Shown here: positions 1 through 10,118 of the stretch, one piece after another | Numbering within the stretch: the stretch's first letter is position 1 | Layout: the number at the start of each line of letters is the position of its first letter | Origin: Podospora pseudocomata | Lineage: Eukaryota; Ascomycota; Sordariomycetes; Sordariales; Podosporaceae | Length of the DNA stretch: 64,000 bases | Assembly: GCF_035222375.1 (NCBI RefSeq) | Contig: NC_085888.1 | Span: forward strand, 1,054,001 to 1,118,000 | Direction: 5' to 3' | Notes under the pieces: generated by a model | Databases searched by the model: none | Seen by the model: the letters and a program-made list of their open reading frames with translations, nothing else | What the model was told of the DNA's origin: nothing | Program-made: the position numbers and the translations under genes

Positions 1-35
1 CCCACTCACCCTCATGCCACTCTCCTCTGCCAGCA

Positions 36-2174
36 ATGGCAACTGACATTTCGCCTCCAAGTCCCGATGAGCTTCGGTTTGCTTCAGAGCAAGCCTTAGC
101 CAAACTACCCGACGAGCAGCAGTCGGTTGCTCCGGCCACGATATCAAACATGAACTCGACGTCATCAGCCCCAAGCAAGCCTCCGCCGGCGGCACCAGCG
201 AACCACTCCCCCGCGCCTCCCCAGGCCCCCCCATCGGCGAGCTTTGATACAAGCCGACGACAGACACAGAGTCCCTTACACGCTCCTGGACAGCCTCGGA
301 AGAGCCAAGGGGCAAGAAAACAGCATAGAAACCAGAGAAGGGCTGGCCCGTCATTTGGCGACTCTCATATGGACGACGAGGACGCCATGGCTGAGATTAG
401 AGCCCTTCGCAATACCTCCAGCCGCCGCGGCCAAACATCCATCACACATCTAATGAATTATGCGCTTCCACCACGACCATATGAGGGTTCGCACGCGCCT
501 TACTCCCGATCCTACCGGAGAAACCCTGCGTGGGGCGTAGGCTCGGGATATCACGCCGTGGACAAGGCCCGGTACATCCATGCGAACTACCGCTTTGTTG
601 TGACCCCCGAGGGCGACTACACCGTCCAAGCCGCCGACGCCGACCAGCACATCGAGTGGACCGACGTACTTCAAGTCATTGCATCTACTGAATCGCAACA
701 GACTTCGTGCCCCATCTGCCTGTCTGAGCCGGTTGCGCCGCGCATGGCAAAGTGCGGGCACATCTTTTGCCTGCCTTGCTTGATGCGCTTCATGAACACG
801 ACCGTGGGTGATGGAACAGAAAAGAAGCAGCCCAAGTGGAGGAAATGCCCAATCTGCGAGGACAGCATCCAGTTATCTGATGTGCGACCGGTGAGGTTCT
901 ACGCCGGGCAGGAAAGCCCTCTGCCTCGTCCGGGAGACGATGTGATTTTGCGCCTGATGGCTCGGAACCCCAAAAGCACGCTTGCGCTCCCTCGAGAGAG
1001 CGGCGCAAAGGTGCTCGAGTCTGGCGAGGATATCCCCTGGCACTGGGCGGCCAACGTGCTGGATTATGCGAGAATCATGAGAGGTACGGGCGGTTACATG
1101 GCGGAGCAGTTTGACCGAGAAATCGAAGAGCTGCTCAAGCAGGAGAAGGAGGACGAGCTCTTGTATCAGGAAGACACAGAATGGACGCAAAAGGCCGTCA
1201 GGGCGATCAACAATGCAAAGGAAAAGATGGTTGGGCTTGGGGAGTCGCAGTCGCGGACTTCGTCATCCAAGGCCCCTGAGCTGGTGGTGGTTACGCCGGA
1301 GCAGAAGCCTCAGGATCAAGGATTTTACTTCTATACATCGCCACCACACCTCTACTTGTCGCCGCTTGATATCCGGATTCTCAAGACAAAGTATGGTTCT
1401 TTCTCGTCGTTTCCGTCGACGTTGCTACCTCGGGTGGAGCACATTTCTACAGGGCACGTTGTCGACGACGCGCTTAGGAAAAGAGCAAAGTACCTGGGCC
1501 ATCTCCCCCACGGGTGCCTGATTAGCTTTTTGGAGTGCGACTGGACGGATATTGTCCCCTCGGAGGACCTCGCCACTTTTGCAGAAGATATCGAGCGCCG
1601 GAGGAAGCGGAACCGCGACAAGGCCGCGCAGGAGGAGCGCGAGCGGATCCAGGCCGAAAGGATCGAAGCCGCTCAGGTGCGCGGGGCTAGGCGGCAGCTG
1701 GGCGTGTTGGATGAGGACATCACGGCGGTTAGGTTTGGCAATGCGGGATTTGTGGACGAGGAGTCGCCGGTGAATATGGATGATTTCTTGCCGTTGGGGG
1801 TAACGGCAGCTACTTCGGGGACGTCACCGCCGAATCAGAGGAATGGGTTTGGCACGCTGGGGGAGATTAGCACGAGCCCGTCCGGGAGCAGGACGGTGTG
1901 GGGGACTCGTGCTGTTGCTGGTGAGCCTGTGTCGGCGGCGGTTCCTAGGCCGAGGGTGGATGATGGGTGGTTGAAGGATGATGCGGTCTTGGAGACGTTG
2001 GGGGCGGCGGATATGACTTTTCAGATGGAGGCCATGGGGATTGCCGAGGCTGGTGGCCCGTCGGGCAGTGCTACGGGTGCTCCTGGTGGTGTTGGTGGTG
2101 GCGGCGGCGGCGGGAAGAAGAAGAAGAAGCAAAAGATTACGTTGATGAGCACGGGGGGCAAGAGAGGGCTGTAG
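36..2174 (+). CDS. RING-finger protein, Mag2/RNF10 family
   Basis: Intronless frame of 712 residues. A C3HC4 RING sits at about residues 226-275: CPICLSEP, then CGHIFCLPC, then CPIC about 25 residues later. Upstream is a conserved-looking block (MNYALPPRP, about 140-200) typical of the Mag2/RNF10 group. The first 120 residues are Pro/Ser-rich and probably disordered. Residues 540-580 are a charged, helix-like stretch (RRRKRNRDKAAQEERERIQ). The tail is Gly-rich followed by a Lys run (GGGGGGGKKKKKQK). Family members are E3 ubiquitin ligases; RNF10 and yeast Mag2 act on ribosomal proteins in ribosome quality control. The ligase role here is inferred from the RING. The first ATG lies only 35 nt from the window edge, and a CAG just upstream could be a splice acceptor, so an upstream exon outside the window cannot be excluded. 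Confidence 0.85.
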   Translation: MATDISPPSPDELRFASEQALAKLPDEQQSVAPATISNMNSTSSAPSKPPPAAPANHSPAPPQAPPSASFDTSRRQTQSPLHAPGQPRKSQGARKQHRNQRRAGPSFGDSHMDDEDAMAEIRALRNTSSRRGQTSITHLMNYALPPRPYEGSHAPYSRSYRRNPAWGVGSGYHAVDKARYIHANYRFVVTPEGDYTVQAADADQHIEWTDVLQVIASTESQQTSCPICLSEPVAPRMAKCGHIFCLPCLMRFMNTTVGDGTEKKQPKWRKCPICEDSIQLSDVRPVRFYAGQESPLPRPGDDVILRLMARNPKSTLALPRESGAKVLESGEDIPWHWAANVLDYARIMRGTGGYMAEQFDREIEELLKQEKEDELLYQEDTEWTQKAVRAINNAKEKMVGLGESQSRTSSSKAPELVVVTPEQKPQDQGFYFYTSPPHLYLSPLDIRILKTKYGSFSSFPSTLLPRVEHISTGHVVDDALRKRAKYLGHLPHGCLISFLECDWTDIVPSEDLATFAEDIERRRKRNRDKAAQEERERIQAERIEAAQVRGARRQLGVLDEDITAVRFGNAGFVDEESPVNMDDFLPLGVTAATSGTSPPNQRNGFGTLGEISTSPSGSRTVWGTRAVAGEPVSAAVPRPRVDDGWLKDDAVLETLGAADMTFQMEAMGIAEAGGPSGSATGAPGGVGGGGGGGKKKKKQKITLMSTGGKRGL

Positions 2175-3009
2175 GATGGTTTGGGCTTGCCTGCCCTTAA
2201 GTAGAACTAAAGTGATGATGAGGCAAGCTATATTACAAAACATCAACATCCAGAGACCTTTGAGATTTGAAAGCATAGCCACTGGTGTTGTCTGGTTGGG
2301 TGGTTAGTCGGTCGGTGGGCGATATGACAGCGGACAACCTTTTCATGAGCTTCGCACTTATATAGCAAATAACGGGCAAAGAGTTACATCCCGATGACTT
2401 GCTTTCTATCACCCTGGCTTAATCTCCACTCAAAATTGGTTTTAAAACGACAGTTTATTATAGGAACCTTATAGGTAGCTACCAGCATACAACCAAACCA
2501 GACATTAACGGGGCATGACCTTGAAAACACAAGAAAAGTCCCCATTGAACGACCCTGAGTAGAAACAACCGGGCCTTGGATATCGCGAATCACCCAAACA
2601 ACCCACCACAACTCAATCAAACTTCCTCCCACAATCGAAAACAAAAACATAACCCATCCCGTTCTTTCACCTTGTTGTATATGAATCAAGTCCCCCAAAC
2701 TATAGACGAGTCTTTCGTTCCTTTATCCACCACACACTCCACCACCAACGATGACACCGACACAACACAGGCAAAGAGCCCCATCAGAAGACCTCGTTCC
2801 GGATAATAACAATCCCGACCAATGCTTTTCTGAAACAACGAATGCCCTCAGCCTATGACATATGTGCGGAACATCCACCTTGCAAACCAGGGGGGGAATC
2901 ATGAGAGAGAAAACAGGCAGATAGGAAAGTAGCAGCCCCGAGCTAGAAAACAAGCTGATTTATACGCCCAAGTCCTGAATCAAAAAACACAACTCTGCTG
3001 AAAAGAGGT
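2175..3009. other. Convergent intergenic region, no gene seen
   Basis: About 0.8 kb between the stop codons of two converging genes. It is AT-richer than its flanks and presumably holds both 3' UTRs and polyadenylation sites. No frame here looks coding. Confidence 0.5.
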
Positions 3010-6000
3010 TTAATGCCCGGAGAACTTCTGCTTCAGCTTGGCGAAGAAGCCGCTAACTCTGTTCTTCTTCTTGTCGGCCGTGGTGGTCTTGGTGAGGGTG
3101 GCATCAGCACCCGTGGCCTCGGCAACGGCGGCATCCGTGGCCGCGGCATCAGCAGCAGGTGTGCTTCCATTGGTAGCGGGCTTGGCCTCCTCGGCGGTGG
3201 CCTCGGTGGCAGTGGTGGTGGTGGCTTCGGTGGTAGTAGCGGGAACGGCAGAAGTGGTAGCCTCACCCTCAGCAGCAACCTTGGCCTCCTCAGCCTTGGT
3301 CTCCTCAGCCTTGGGCTCCTCAACCTTGGGCCCCTCAACCTTGGGCTCCACAACCTTGGTTTCCTCAACTTTGGGCTCTTCAACAGCTGGGGGGAGCTCA
3401 ACAGCCCTGATGGACGCAGGCTCAGCAGCAACTGGCTCGGCAACCGGGGCAGCGTCGACAGCCTTGACCTCCTCAGCGGCAGCAGGTGGCTCAACGACCA
3501 CAGCAGTATCGGCAGCCTTGGTCTCCTCGACGGGCTTTGGCGCATCAATCTTGAGGGGCTCTGGCTCGACAGCCTTGACCTCCTCCAAGAGTTCGGCCTC
3601 GACCTCCCTCTTGTCCTCAACCGCAGCAGCATTGCTAGCAGCCTCTGGGCTCTCGCCAGCCTTCTCCAAAGACTCCTTGACCTCAACAGGAACAACATCG
3701 GCGACAACCTTGGTCTCTTCCTCAATCTTCGCGGCAGCAGCAGCCTTGGCCTCCTGTTCCGCCTTAGCTTCCTCGGCCTTGATGTACGCCTGGGCCTTGG
3801 CGGCAGACTCCTCAATGGAATCTGCGGGCTTCACCTCCTTCAAAAGCTCAGCCTCTACAGCAGCCTTCTCCTCCACAGAAGCAGTGTTGGCCACAGCCTC
3901 GGGGCTCTCGAGAGCCTCCTTGAAGGACTCCTTCACAGGGGCAGGAACCTCAGGGGCTAGGCTCTCCACAATCTCCTCTTGCTTGGCCGCAACCGCTTGT
4001 TGCTGGGCCTCGGTGATGGTCTGCTGAACAGACTCGGGAAGGACCTCCTTGACGGAATCGGGAAGGTTGGTAGCGGCATCGGTAGCGACTTCGGTCACCG
4101 TCTGGGTAGCCTCGGTGGCAGTCTCGGTGGCCTGGGTAGTGACGTTGGCAGCAGCCTCGCTCGCCTTCTGGGCGGCGTCGCTAGCAACCTCGGTAGCCTT
4201 CTGGGCGACATCACTGGCAACCTCGGGAGCCTTGGCGGCGTAGTCAGCAGCAACATCGCTGACCTTGTGGGCGACCTCGGTTGCAACCTCGCCGGCGTTC
4301 TGGGCAGCAACGACGGCAGCACCGAGGAGAGCAGTGCCGGCGGTGGCAGCAACAGCGGCGACAGTCTCAGCCACTGACTTGTCGTTCTCCGACTTGTCGG
4401 TGCCCACACCCGCAGTACCCTCGGAAGTGGAAGGGACCTTGGGAACCTTCTGAAGAAGCTCCTCCTCGACGGCAGCCTTCTCCTTCACCTCCTCCTCGAT
4501 GGCGCTGGCCTCAGGCTCAACATGGGCCTCTTTTTGGCTGTGCTTGACGATTTCGGGCACCTTGCCTTCCAGGGGAGCCTGGGCGGCAAGAGTGGCTGTG
4601 GTGGAGTCGGGACCAACGGTGTTAATGGTGACATCATTAACGCCAGCGATTGGCAGGCTGGACTCAGGGATCATGGTGCTGGTGACTGGGGGAAGCTCGG
4701 TCTCAATGCCGGGAATACGATCAGACTTCTCGTACGACTCCTTGTCCAAGGTGACGTGGCTGTCGATGGCCTCAACTCTGGCAGCGCCGGGAACTGGCTC
4801 ACCAGCCGGCAACGAGATGGGGTTGACGGCGCCAATGGCGGCGGGGAGGGGGTCAACCTTGACCTGCTTGTCGAGCTCGGCAAGAGGAGTCTCAGGATAG
4901 GTGCCGGGAGGCGAAACCTCGGCGGACTTCTGCTCCTCAGCCGGAGCAGCAACCTCCTCCTTCTTCTTCTCCCCCGCGGGAGCTGTGGGCTCCTTGTCGG
5001 CCGTCAAGGGGACGACAGCGGCCAATTGAGCGGTGGTGGATTCGGGGGTGACTGTGTTGATGGTGGCCGTGGCGGGGCCGGCCTCTTCTACCTTGTCCGC
5101 CATTATTTGCTTGGGTAATAAAATGTTGTTTTCGTTGCCTTCGTGATCCTTCTCCTGAGGCGCCGTGTGGTCTGTAGTCCAAACTCCGTCGACGACAAAC
5201 TGGACGAGGGAATAATGTCAGTTAAAGAACAGGTTGAGCTGGTAAATTGAGGCGCTTGGAACAAAAGTTAAGCTAACAGCGGGGATTCAATTCAACTTAA
5301 AAGCAGCACTGGGGAGAGGGGCAGTTCCAGCTGGAGACCTGGAATGCAAGCTGCAAGGCCCCGGCTCCTGGTCCTGGTCCTGCGTCACAACCTCGAAGCG
5401 GTATTGGATCATGGGACTCGCATTTGCGCTTATGGGTCCCACTGAAGATACCGCTAGTCTCGGTTGCAACGCTCGGTGCTCATCCTGCGTTGATGCTCCG
5501 GAGTAGGAGCCAGCTCACAGAGATGGCATCAGACACTGTCGGTATATGTCTGGCAGAAGCCCACCAGACACAGTCCAACAAACCCAGCCCGCGACCGCCA
5601 GCCAAATATTGTCATTGCCCCGTCCTATACAGCATAACATGTGCCAATTGGAGTGGGGTGACATCTGCTGAGGTTTTGGAGCCCCCTCTTGGCGGGGCAA
5701 TGGAGCGGTTGCTTGGCTGTCGGTGGGTGCATCTCGGTGTGGGTGGAGATTCACAAGCACAACTTGATCTCCCTTCACCTGCCGTCCCCGCTCCGGCTGA
5801 TTGCGACCCCCGCCATGCCTTCGAGACCAATGCTGGCAGAGAAAAGCCGTTATGATATTGGGAGCAGCATGGCGTCTTGCAACGGTTTCTAAGAATGGAA
5901 AGAAAAAAGAAATGCGCGGCTGGGGAGAGGAGGCAAGGGTGAGGAGGATGATGATATGCCGGAGGGGGTAGACGAGGGATCGGAGCAAGCGGAAGGAAAC

Positions 6001-6437
6001 AGACGTACACACCTTGTAGTAAATCTTTTCCGAGGTCTTCGGTAGCGTTACGGTCTTCTGGAAGATCTGTCCAACGCGGTCAAGCTGCTCGCTCTTGCTC
6101 CAGTCGTCAAAGGTGCCTGTCACGTAGACTTCCTCGGCATCATGGGGCCTAGCAATTGAGGAGGGGAAACAGTTAGCAAGCTGTCGAACATATAGGCGGC
6201 AGAATCGTCATGGTGGCGTCAACCGGGCGAAGCTTCGAGCGCGGCTGGATTTGCGAGTCAGAGAGTGCTCGCAAGGATGCAAGCTCTCTGAGCGCAATTC
6301 GATGCGACCGGTCGGCGAACCGCGACATGATGAGTTGCTCTCAATATGTTGATGGAGACTGCCATTGCCCAGAGCAAAATAGAGGAGATGGATGATGCAT
6401 GCGATGCGACTAACCACTTGAAGGTGAAAGTGCCCAT
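3010..6437 (-). CDS. CBM48 (AMPK-type glycogen-binding) protein, Crp1/Mdg1-like, with LEA-like repeats
   Basis: Three exons by my reading: 6437-6415, 6148-6013 and 5199-3010, giving about 782 residues. Exon 1 encodes MGTFTFKW, exon 2 PHDAEEVYVTGTFDDWSK and following, exon 3 FVVDGVWTTDHTAPQEKD and following. All joins are in frame at GT/AG borders. Together they form a complete AMPK-beta-type CBM48 (residues 1-85) with the typical TGTFDDW, FVVDG and NNIL segments, as in yeast Crp1 and Mdg1. The rest is Ala/Glu/Val/Lys-rich: eight 11-residue repeats, two copies of a module ending in VEAELLxEVK, and a basic amphipathic end (VSGFFAKLKQKFSGH). Intron 2 is 813 nt, unusually long. An ATG just inside exon 3 (5103) could start an isoform without the CBM. 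Glycogen or related glucan binding is inferred from the fold; the tail's role is unknown. Confidence 0.85.
4027..4290 (-). repeat. Tandem 33-bp repeats encoding LEA-like 11-residue units
   Basis: About eight consecutive 11-residue units of the kind EVASDVAQKAT, EVASDAAQKAS, EAAANVTTQAT, ETATEATQTVT, EVATDAATNLP. This 11-mer periodicity is known from group 3 LEA proteins, synucleins and perilipins, which form 11/3 amphipathic helices on membranes or lipid droplets. It lies in the middle of the CBM48 protein. Confidence 0.8.
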
Positions 6438-8065
6438 GGCTGCAGGATGCTGCTGATTGGTGAGAACAGAGAGTTCGCTTTGACGGTATCCGTGGGTATA
6501 GATAGTATCAACCAGCGGGCGGCGTGTCGAATAAAAGCAGGAAGCAGGTAATTGCTGGCTTTTTTCGCAAAGGGAGCAGGAGCAGGAGCAGGAGCAGGTG
6601 GAAGTTGAAGCTCGGAGCCGACGGGGGTGATGTTGTGTGGAAGGGGCTTGTTGAGGTGTGTCTCTCGAGCTCTCTCGGTCGAGAGAAATGCTTATGCGGC
6701 GATACGGCACACAGACCTCCCGTCGCTCTGGCTGATAGGCAAGGGTAGCTCAGTTGATTGGTGGGGGTCGCGCTGACGTCAATTAGATATGAGAGAGGTG
6801 GAGAGAGAGAGAGAGAGAGACAAAGGGCCGCGCAACCAGAAAATGGAAAATCTGGGGATTTTAGAGACAAACGGGAGCTGAAGTCTATTTTGAGCTGCCA
6901 CCAAATCGTTATCGCAAATCCTTGAACGATAGGGATAGGATAATCAGCGTCAATTTTTTTTTCTTTGCAGACAGCGGCGCGCAATCACATCAAACAGTCA
7001 ACAAATGGAAGAGGCTGGCTCGCTCGGGTCAAAGGTGAAAGCTGCGAATGCGCTAGGGTCCAATTGCGCACGCCAAGGCAGGCCACCCGGCCACGTCCGT
7101 TGAGGATCACGATTCTTGGCCTAGGTACTTTGTAACCCCCACCGCCGTCCCCTACCCGTCCTTTCTCACACGTGGATGTTCACCGGCTCTAGGTCTCTTG
7201 TTGGGGAAAGAATTTTTTCAGCCTTTTGTCTCAACCAACTTCAGCAGCCCGTCTTTGACATTTTGGTCATGCTGGTTCCTCTCGGCTCGTTGCTTGTTGA
7301 AGCCATCCCATGCACAAAGATAACGCCACCACGACCTTGTACGGCACAGAACCATCACAATGGTGTGGAAGCATCGAGCTCAAAACTGTCAAACCGAACC
7401 TCAAATTTGTTACGCACGTCATCCCACCAGAAGTGTTTGCAAGAGTGGCAGCCTATTTTAGCACACCGACCAGGTACCTGGCAGCCTGGCATGGCATGCA
7501 CTCACTTACACAGAACCGACCACATGTAACCCTAACCCAACCTGTCAACGTGGACAACAATACTCCCTAGACATACATATGCACTCCCAGTTCGCGACTT
7601 GGCAGACATTATTGATCGATCTGCATATCATCCCTCATTCACATTCCATCTCACTATCCCTATAAACACTATCCGTTGCCGAATAAGTTCGTTGTGTGTG
7701 GCGTCCATTTTTCATCGTCCACCTCCTTTCTACAGCAGTCCCTGCCGGTACCAAGGAGCCAGACCAACAAAAAAAAGTGGTGTTTGAGAACGCCAGTTCC
7801 ATGCCAACCAAAAAGTAAACAATGAGATAAACGGTGCCAGAGAGAAACAAAGGTTGCAGCAATGGGGATAAACAATCCACCTGCAAGCTCTTGCTCTCGG
7901 GCCAAAGAATAACAACACAAAACAAAAGCACCTATATATCCAAACTCCAGGAATTCGTTCATAAAAAGAACGTGATCATGACCCAATTTTTTTTAAAAAA
8001 AAAACAATCCCTTCCAAGCACTTTTGTCAGTCAGAACAAAAGCTTCAGTTTTATGAACCCCTCTT
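6438..8065. other. Upstream region of the CBM48 gene, with microsatellites
   Basis: About 1.6 kb between the CBM48 gene start and the ferric reductase stop. It holds a (GGAGCA)n tract at 6573-6598, a (GA)10 run at 6801-6820 and several A/T runs near 7985-8005. It presumably contains the CBM48 promoter and 5' UTR and the ferric reductase 3' UTR. No convincing coding frame. Confidence 0.5.
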
Positions 8066-10118
8066 TTACCACCCAAACTGCTCACAATGCAGTTCAACCC
8101 CTGGCCCATCCCCATGGATCAACCTCGCGGTAGTATCCCTGACCACTCTCATCAACCCATGTGGCCCGCATGCAGCCACCAGAACCCGTTGGTTAGCCGG
8201 TGTGCTGTTGACAGCATCCCTGATCAATGAAGCCGCATCTGGACGACCCTCCTTGATTGGGTGCTCAAACCGGTGCGCTGACGCCGAAGTAACAATCTCT
8301 TTGCCTGACGATCGGCTGCTCTGATGCTCGACATGGGTCTCGATGGCTTCGTGCATCTCCTTCTCGGGGTCCCTATCCCCCAGTGGCCGTCGGTGCGTGG
8401 GAGCTGGAATACGTGGCTCGTTCTTCTCCGTATCGGTATCAATAGGTGACCGTGGCGGTGAGGCCACTTCATTATCAGAGGATGACGACCTGGATTGGAG
8501 GAGCGGGTTCTGCCCGTCGCTCGGAAGGTCAGAGGTCGAGGTGGGGGATCGGGTCACGTAGAGGGTGACGTTGACTTTGGTTGAGTGAGCGTGGGTGCGC
8601 AAGAGGTCGAGCTGTTCCTTGAACCAAGAGAGGTTCTCTGTTGGGTGGTTGAGTCAGTCCAACTGCTCTGGCATGGAGGTAAACAGGACAAGCTTACCGT
8701 GCTTTTGAACTGCCCAAATAAAAACAATATTCTTGTGAGTCTCCTCTGTCATCCGCTCCAGAACATTCACTGCCAAACCAAATGTGAAGGTAGCACCGCC
8801 ACCGCCAGCAATAAGCACAATCTTGTCGAACTCCATGGGGTCAGGGAAGGTGCCATAAGGACCATCAACCGATGCCTTTACTGAGACACCAGGGTTGGCA
8901 ACGGCATAGTTGTGAAGATCTCGTGTGAAGCCATTCTGAGCCTTGACGGTGAACTCGACAGGCGATCCGCGGTGGATGGTAAAGGGGTGTGTCTCCAACT
9001 TCCGAATAGCGGGCAACCAGATAAAACAATGCTTTCCTGGTTCAGCTCTTGCCGGAACCTTCTTAAGAACGACCTTGGTTCCCCCGTTGGGCAGAGGGTA
9101 GAGAGTGGCTTCGTTGTTGACGCTGTTGTACAAGACTCGAGACATCCTGATGATGCGGTCGGCGACCCACATCGATGCGGCAAGGAGTGTGATGATGTAT
9201 GCTGGCTTGGTGAACTCGGGCTGGTGGAAGCCTGTTGCAACGATGCCCACAATCCAGCAGGTAATGTGAGTGACATAGAACAACTCATACCAGAAGCGCC
9301 GAAGAATGACCGCTGCGAATACGACACTGAGGAAAGCAAAGCCTGCAACGATGGCTGCGATCTCACCCGGTTCGGCATACTTGGTCAACAGGCGGCCTTG
9401 GCTGTTGAAGAAGGCCGTGTACATGGCTCCGTGCAGAACCATCTGCGTAAACATGGTGTAGCCTGCGATTTGGTGAAGGCAGTTGAGTCGTTCATATGAG
9501 TAAGCTGTGAGAAAAGCTAGGGGCGTGTTCTTGAGGGCTAGAAAGACGAGGAATGCGAGGTTGACCAAAGCCATCCTACCAGACTGTCAGAATACATCAC
9601 GGCACGTCATGGAGAAGGAAGCCATACCAGCCAAATCGTGCCGCAAAGTTGGACAATGAGTTGGTCTCGACGTGAATGAACATGGCCATCAGATTGAGTG
9701 CCAAGTACACAATAACCAGAATTGCATGCCCGGCCGAGCTGAAGCCAGGAACCTTTCTGACCAGAAGGTTTCTGGTGAGTCTGAGTATGGTTTCTCGTCA
9801 GTCAACTAGTACTCAGCCTGCAGAAACTCTCCCTTCATACCTTGAGGTTGCCACGAAAGGACGGCCAAACATTCCCAGAGGCTTCTTGGATCTCTCCAGC
9901 TTTACCACCAGCAGACGTGTCCAGTGGAAAAGCACAAAGACGGCGATCAAGCCACAGATCCCTGCCGCATAGTATCTCATTGCCTGTTCTGACACCTTCT
10001 GCCTTGCGGCGAACATGGCATAGTAGGCAGGGTTGCTAGGCCCATGGCTAGCCTGGCCACCGGCGGCCGTGTCTCCATGCCCGCCTCCGGTCGCTGTACT
10101 TGGGGGCGGTCCGGCCAT
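8066..10118 (-). CDS. Ferric reductase-like transmembrane protein (FRE family)
   Basis: Four exons: 10118-9841, 9780-9628, 9575-8698 and 8637-8066, 626 residues, all joins in frame. The ATG encoding MAGPPPSTATG is the start; the open frame extends further upstream but without an ATG. Hydrophobic helices fill about residues 40-330, with paired His positions expected for bis-heme b (LHQIAGY, VLHGAMY, THITCW, GFHQPE). Then follow the flavin-binding HPFTI motif, the NADPH-binding GGGGATFTFG motif and the C-terminal CGPHGL motif. The enzyme would move electrons from NADPH through FAD and heme across the plasma membrane to reduce Fe(III) or Cu(II). A disordered Ser/Pro/Arg-rich insert of about 90 residues (TSDLPSDGQ to SGKEIVTS) interrupts the NADPH domain, as often seen in filamentous fungi. 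Metal specificity cannot be told. Confidence 0.9.

Noticed and set aside
3013-4027. Long open frames on the plus strand opposite the CBM48 protein
   Set aside because: They are mirror frames of Ala/Glu/Val-rich repeats with skewed codon use; the minus strand carries the recognisable protein.
5515-6123. A 200-codon minus-strand frame
   Set aside because: Its first part is exon 2 of the CBM48 gene and the remainder is the following intron read through.
7527-7538. TAACCCTAACCC, telomere-like
   Set aside because: Only two units within ordinary intergenic sequence; expected by chance.
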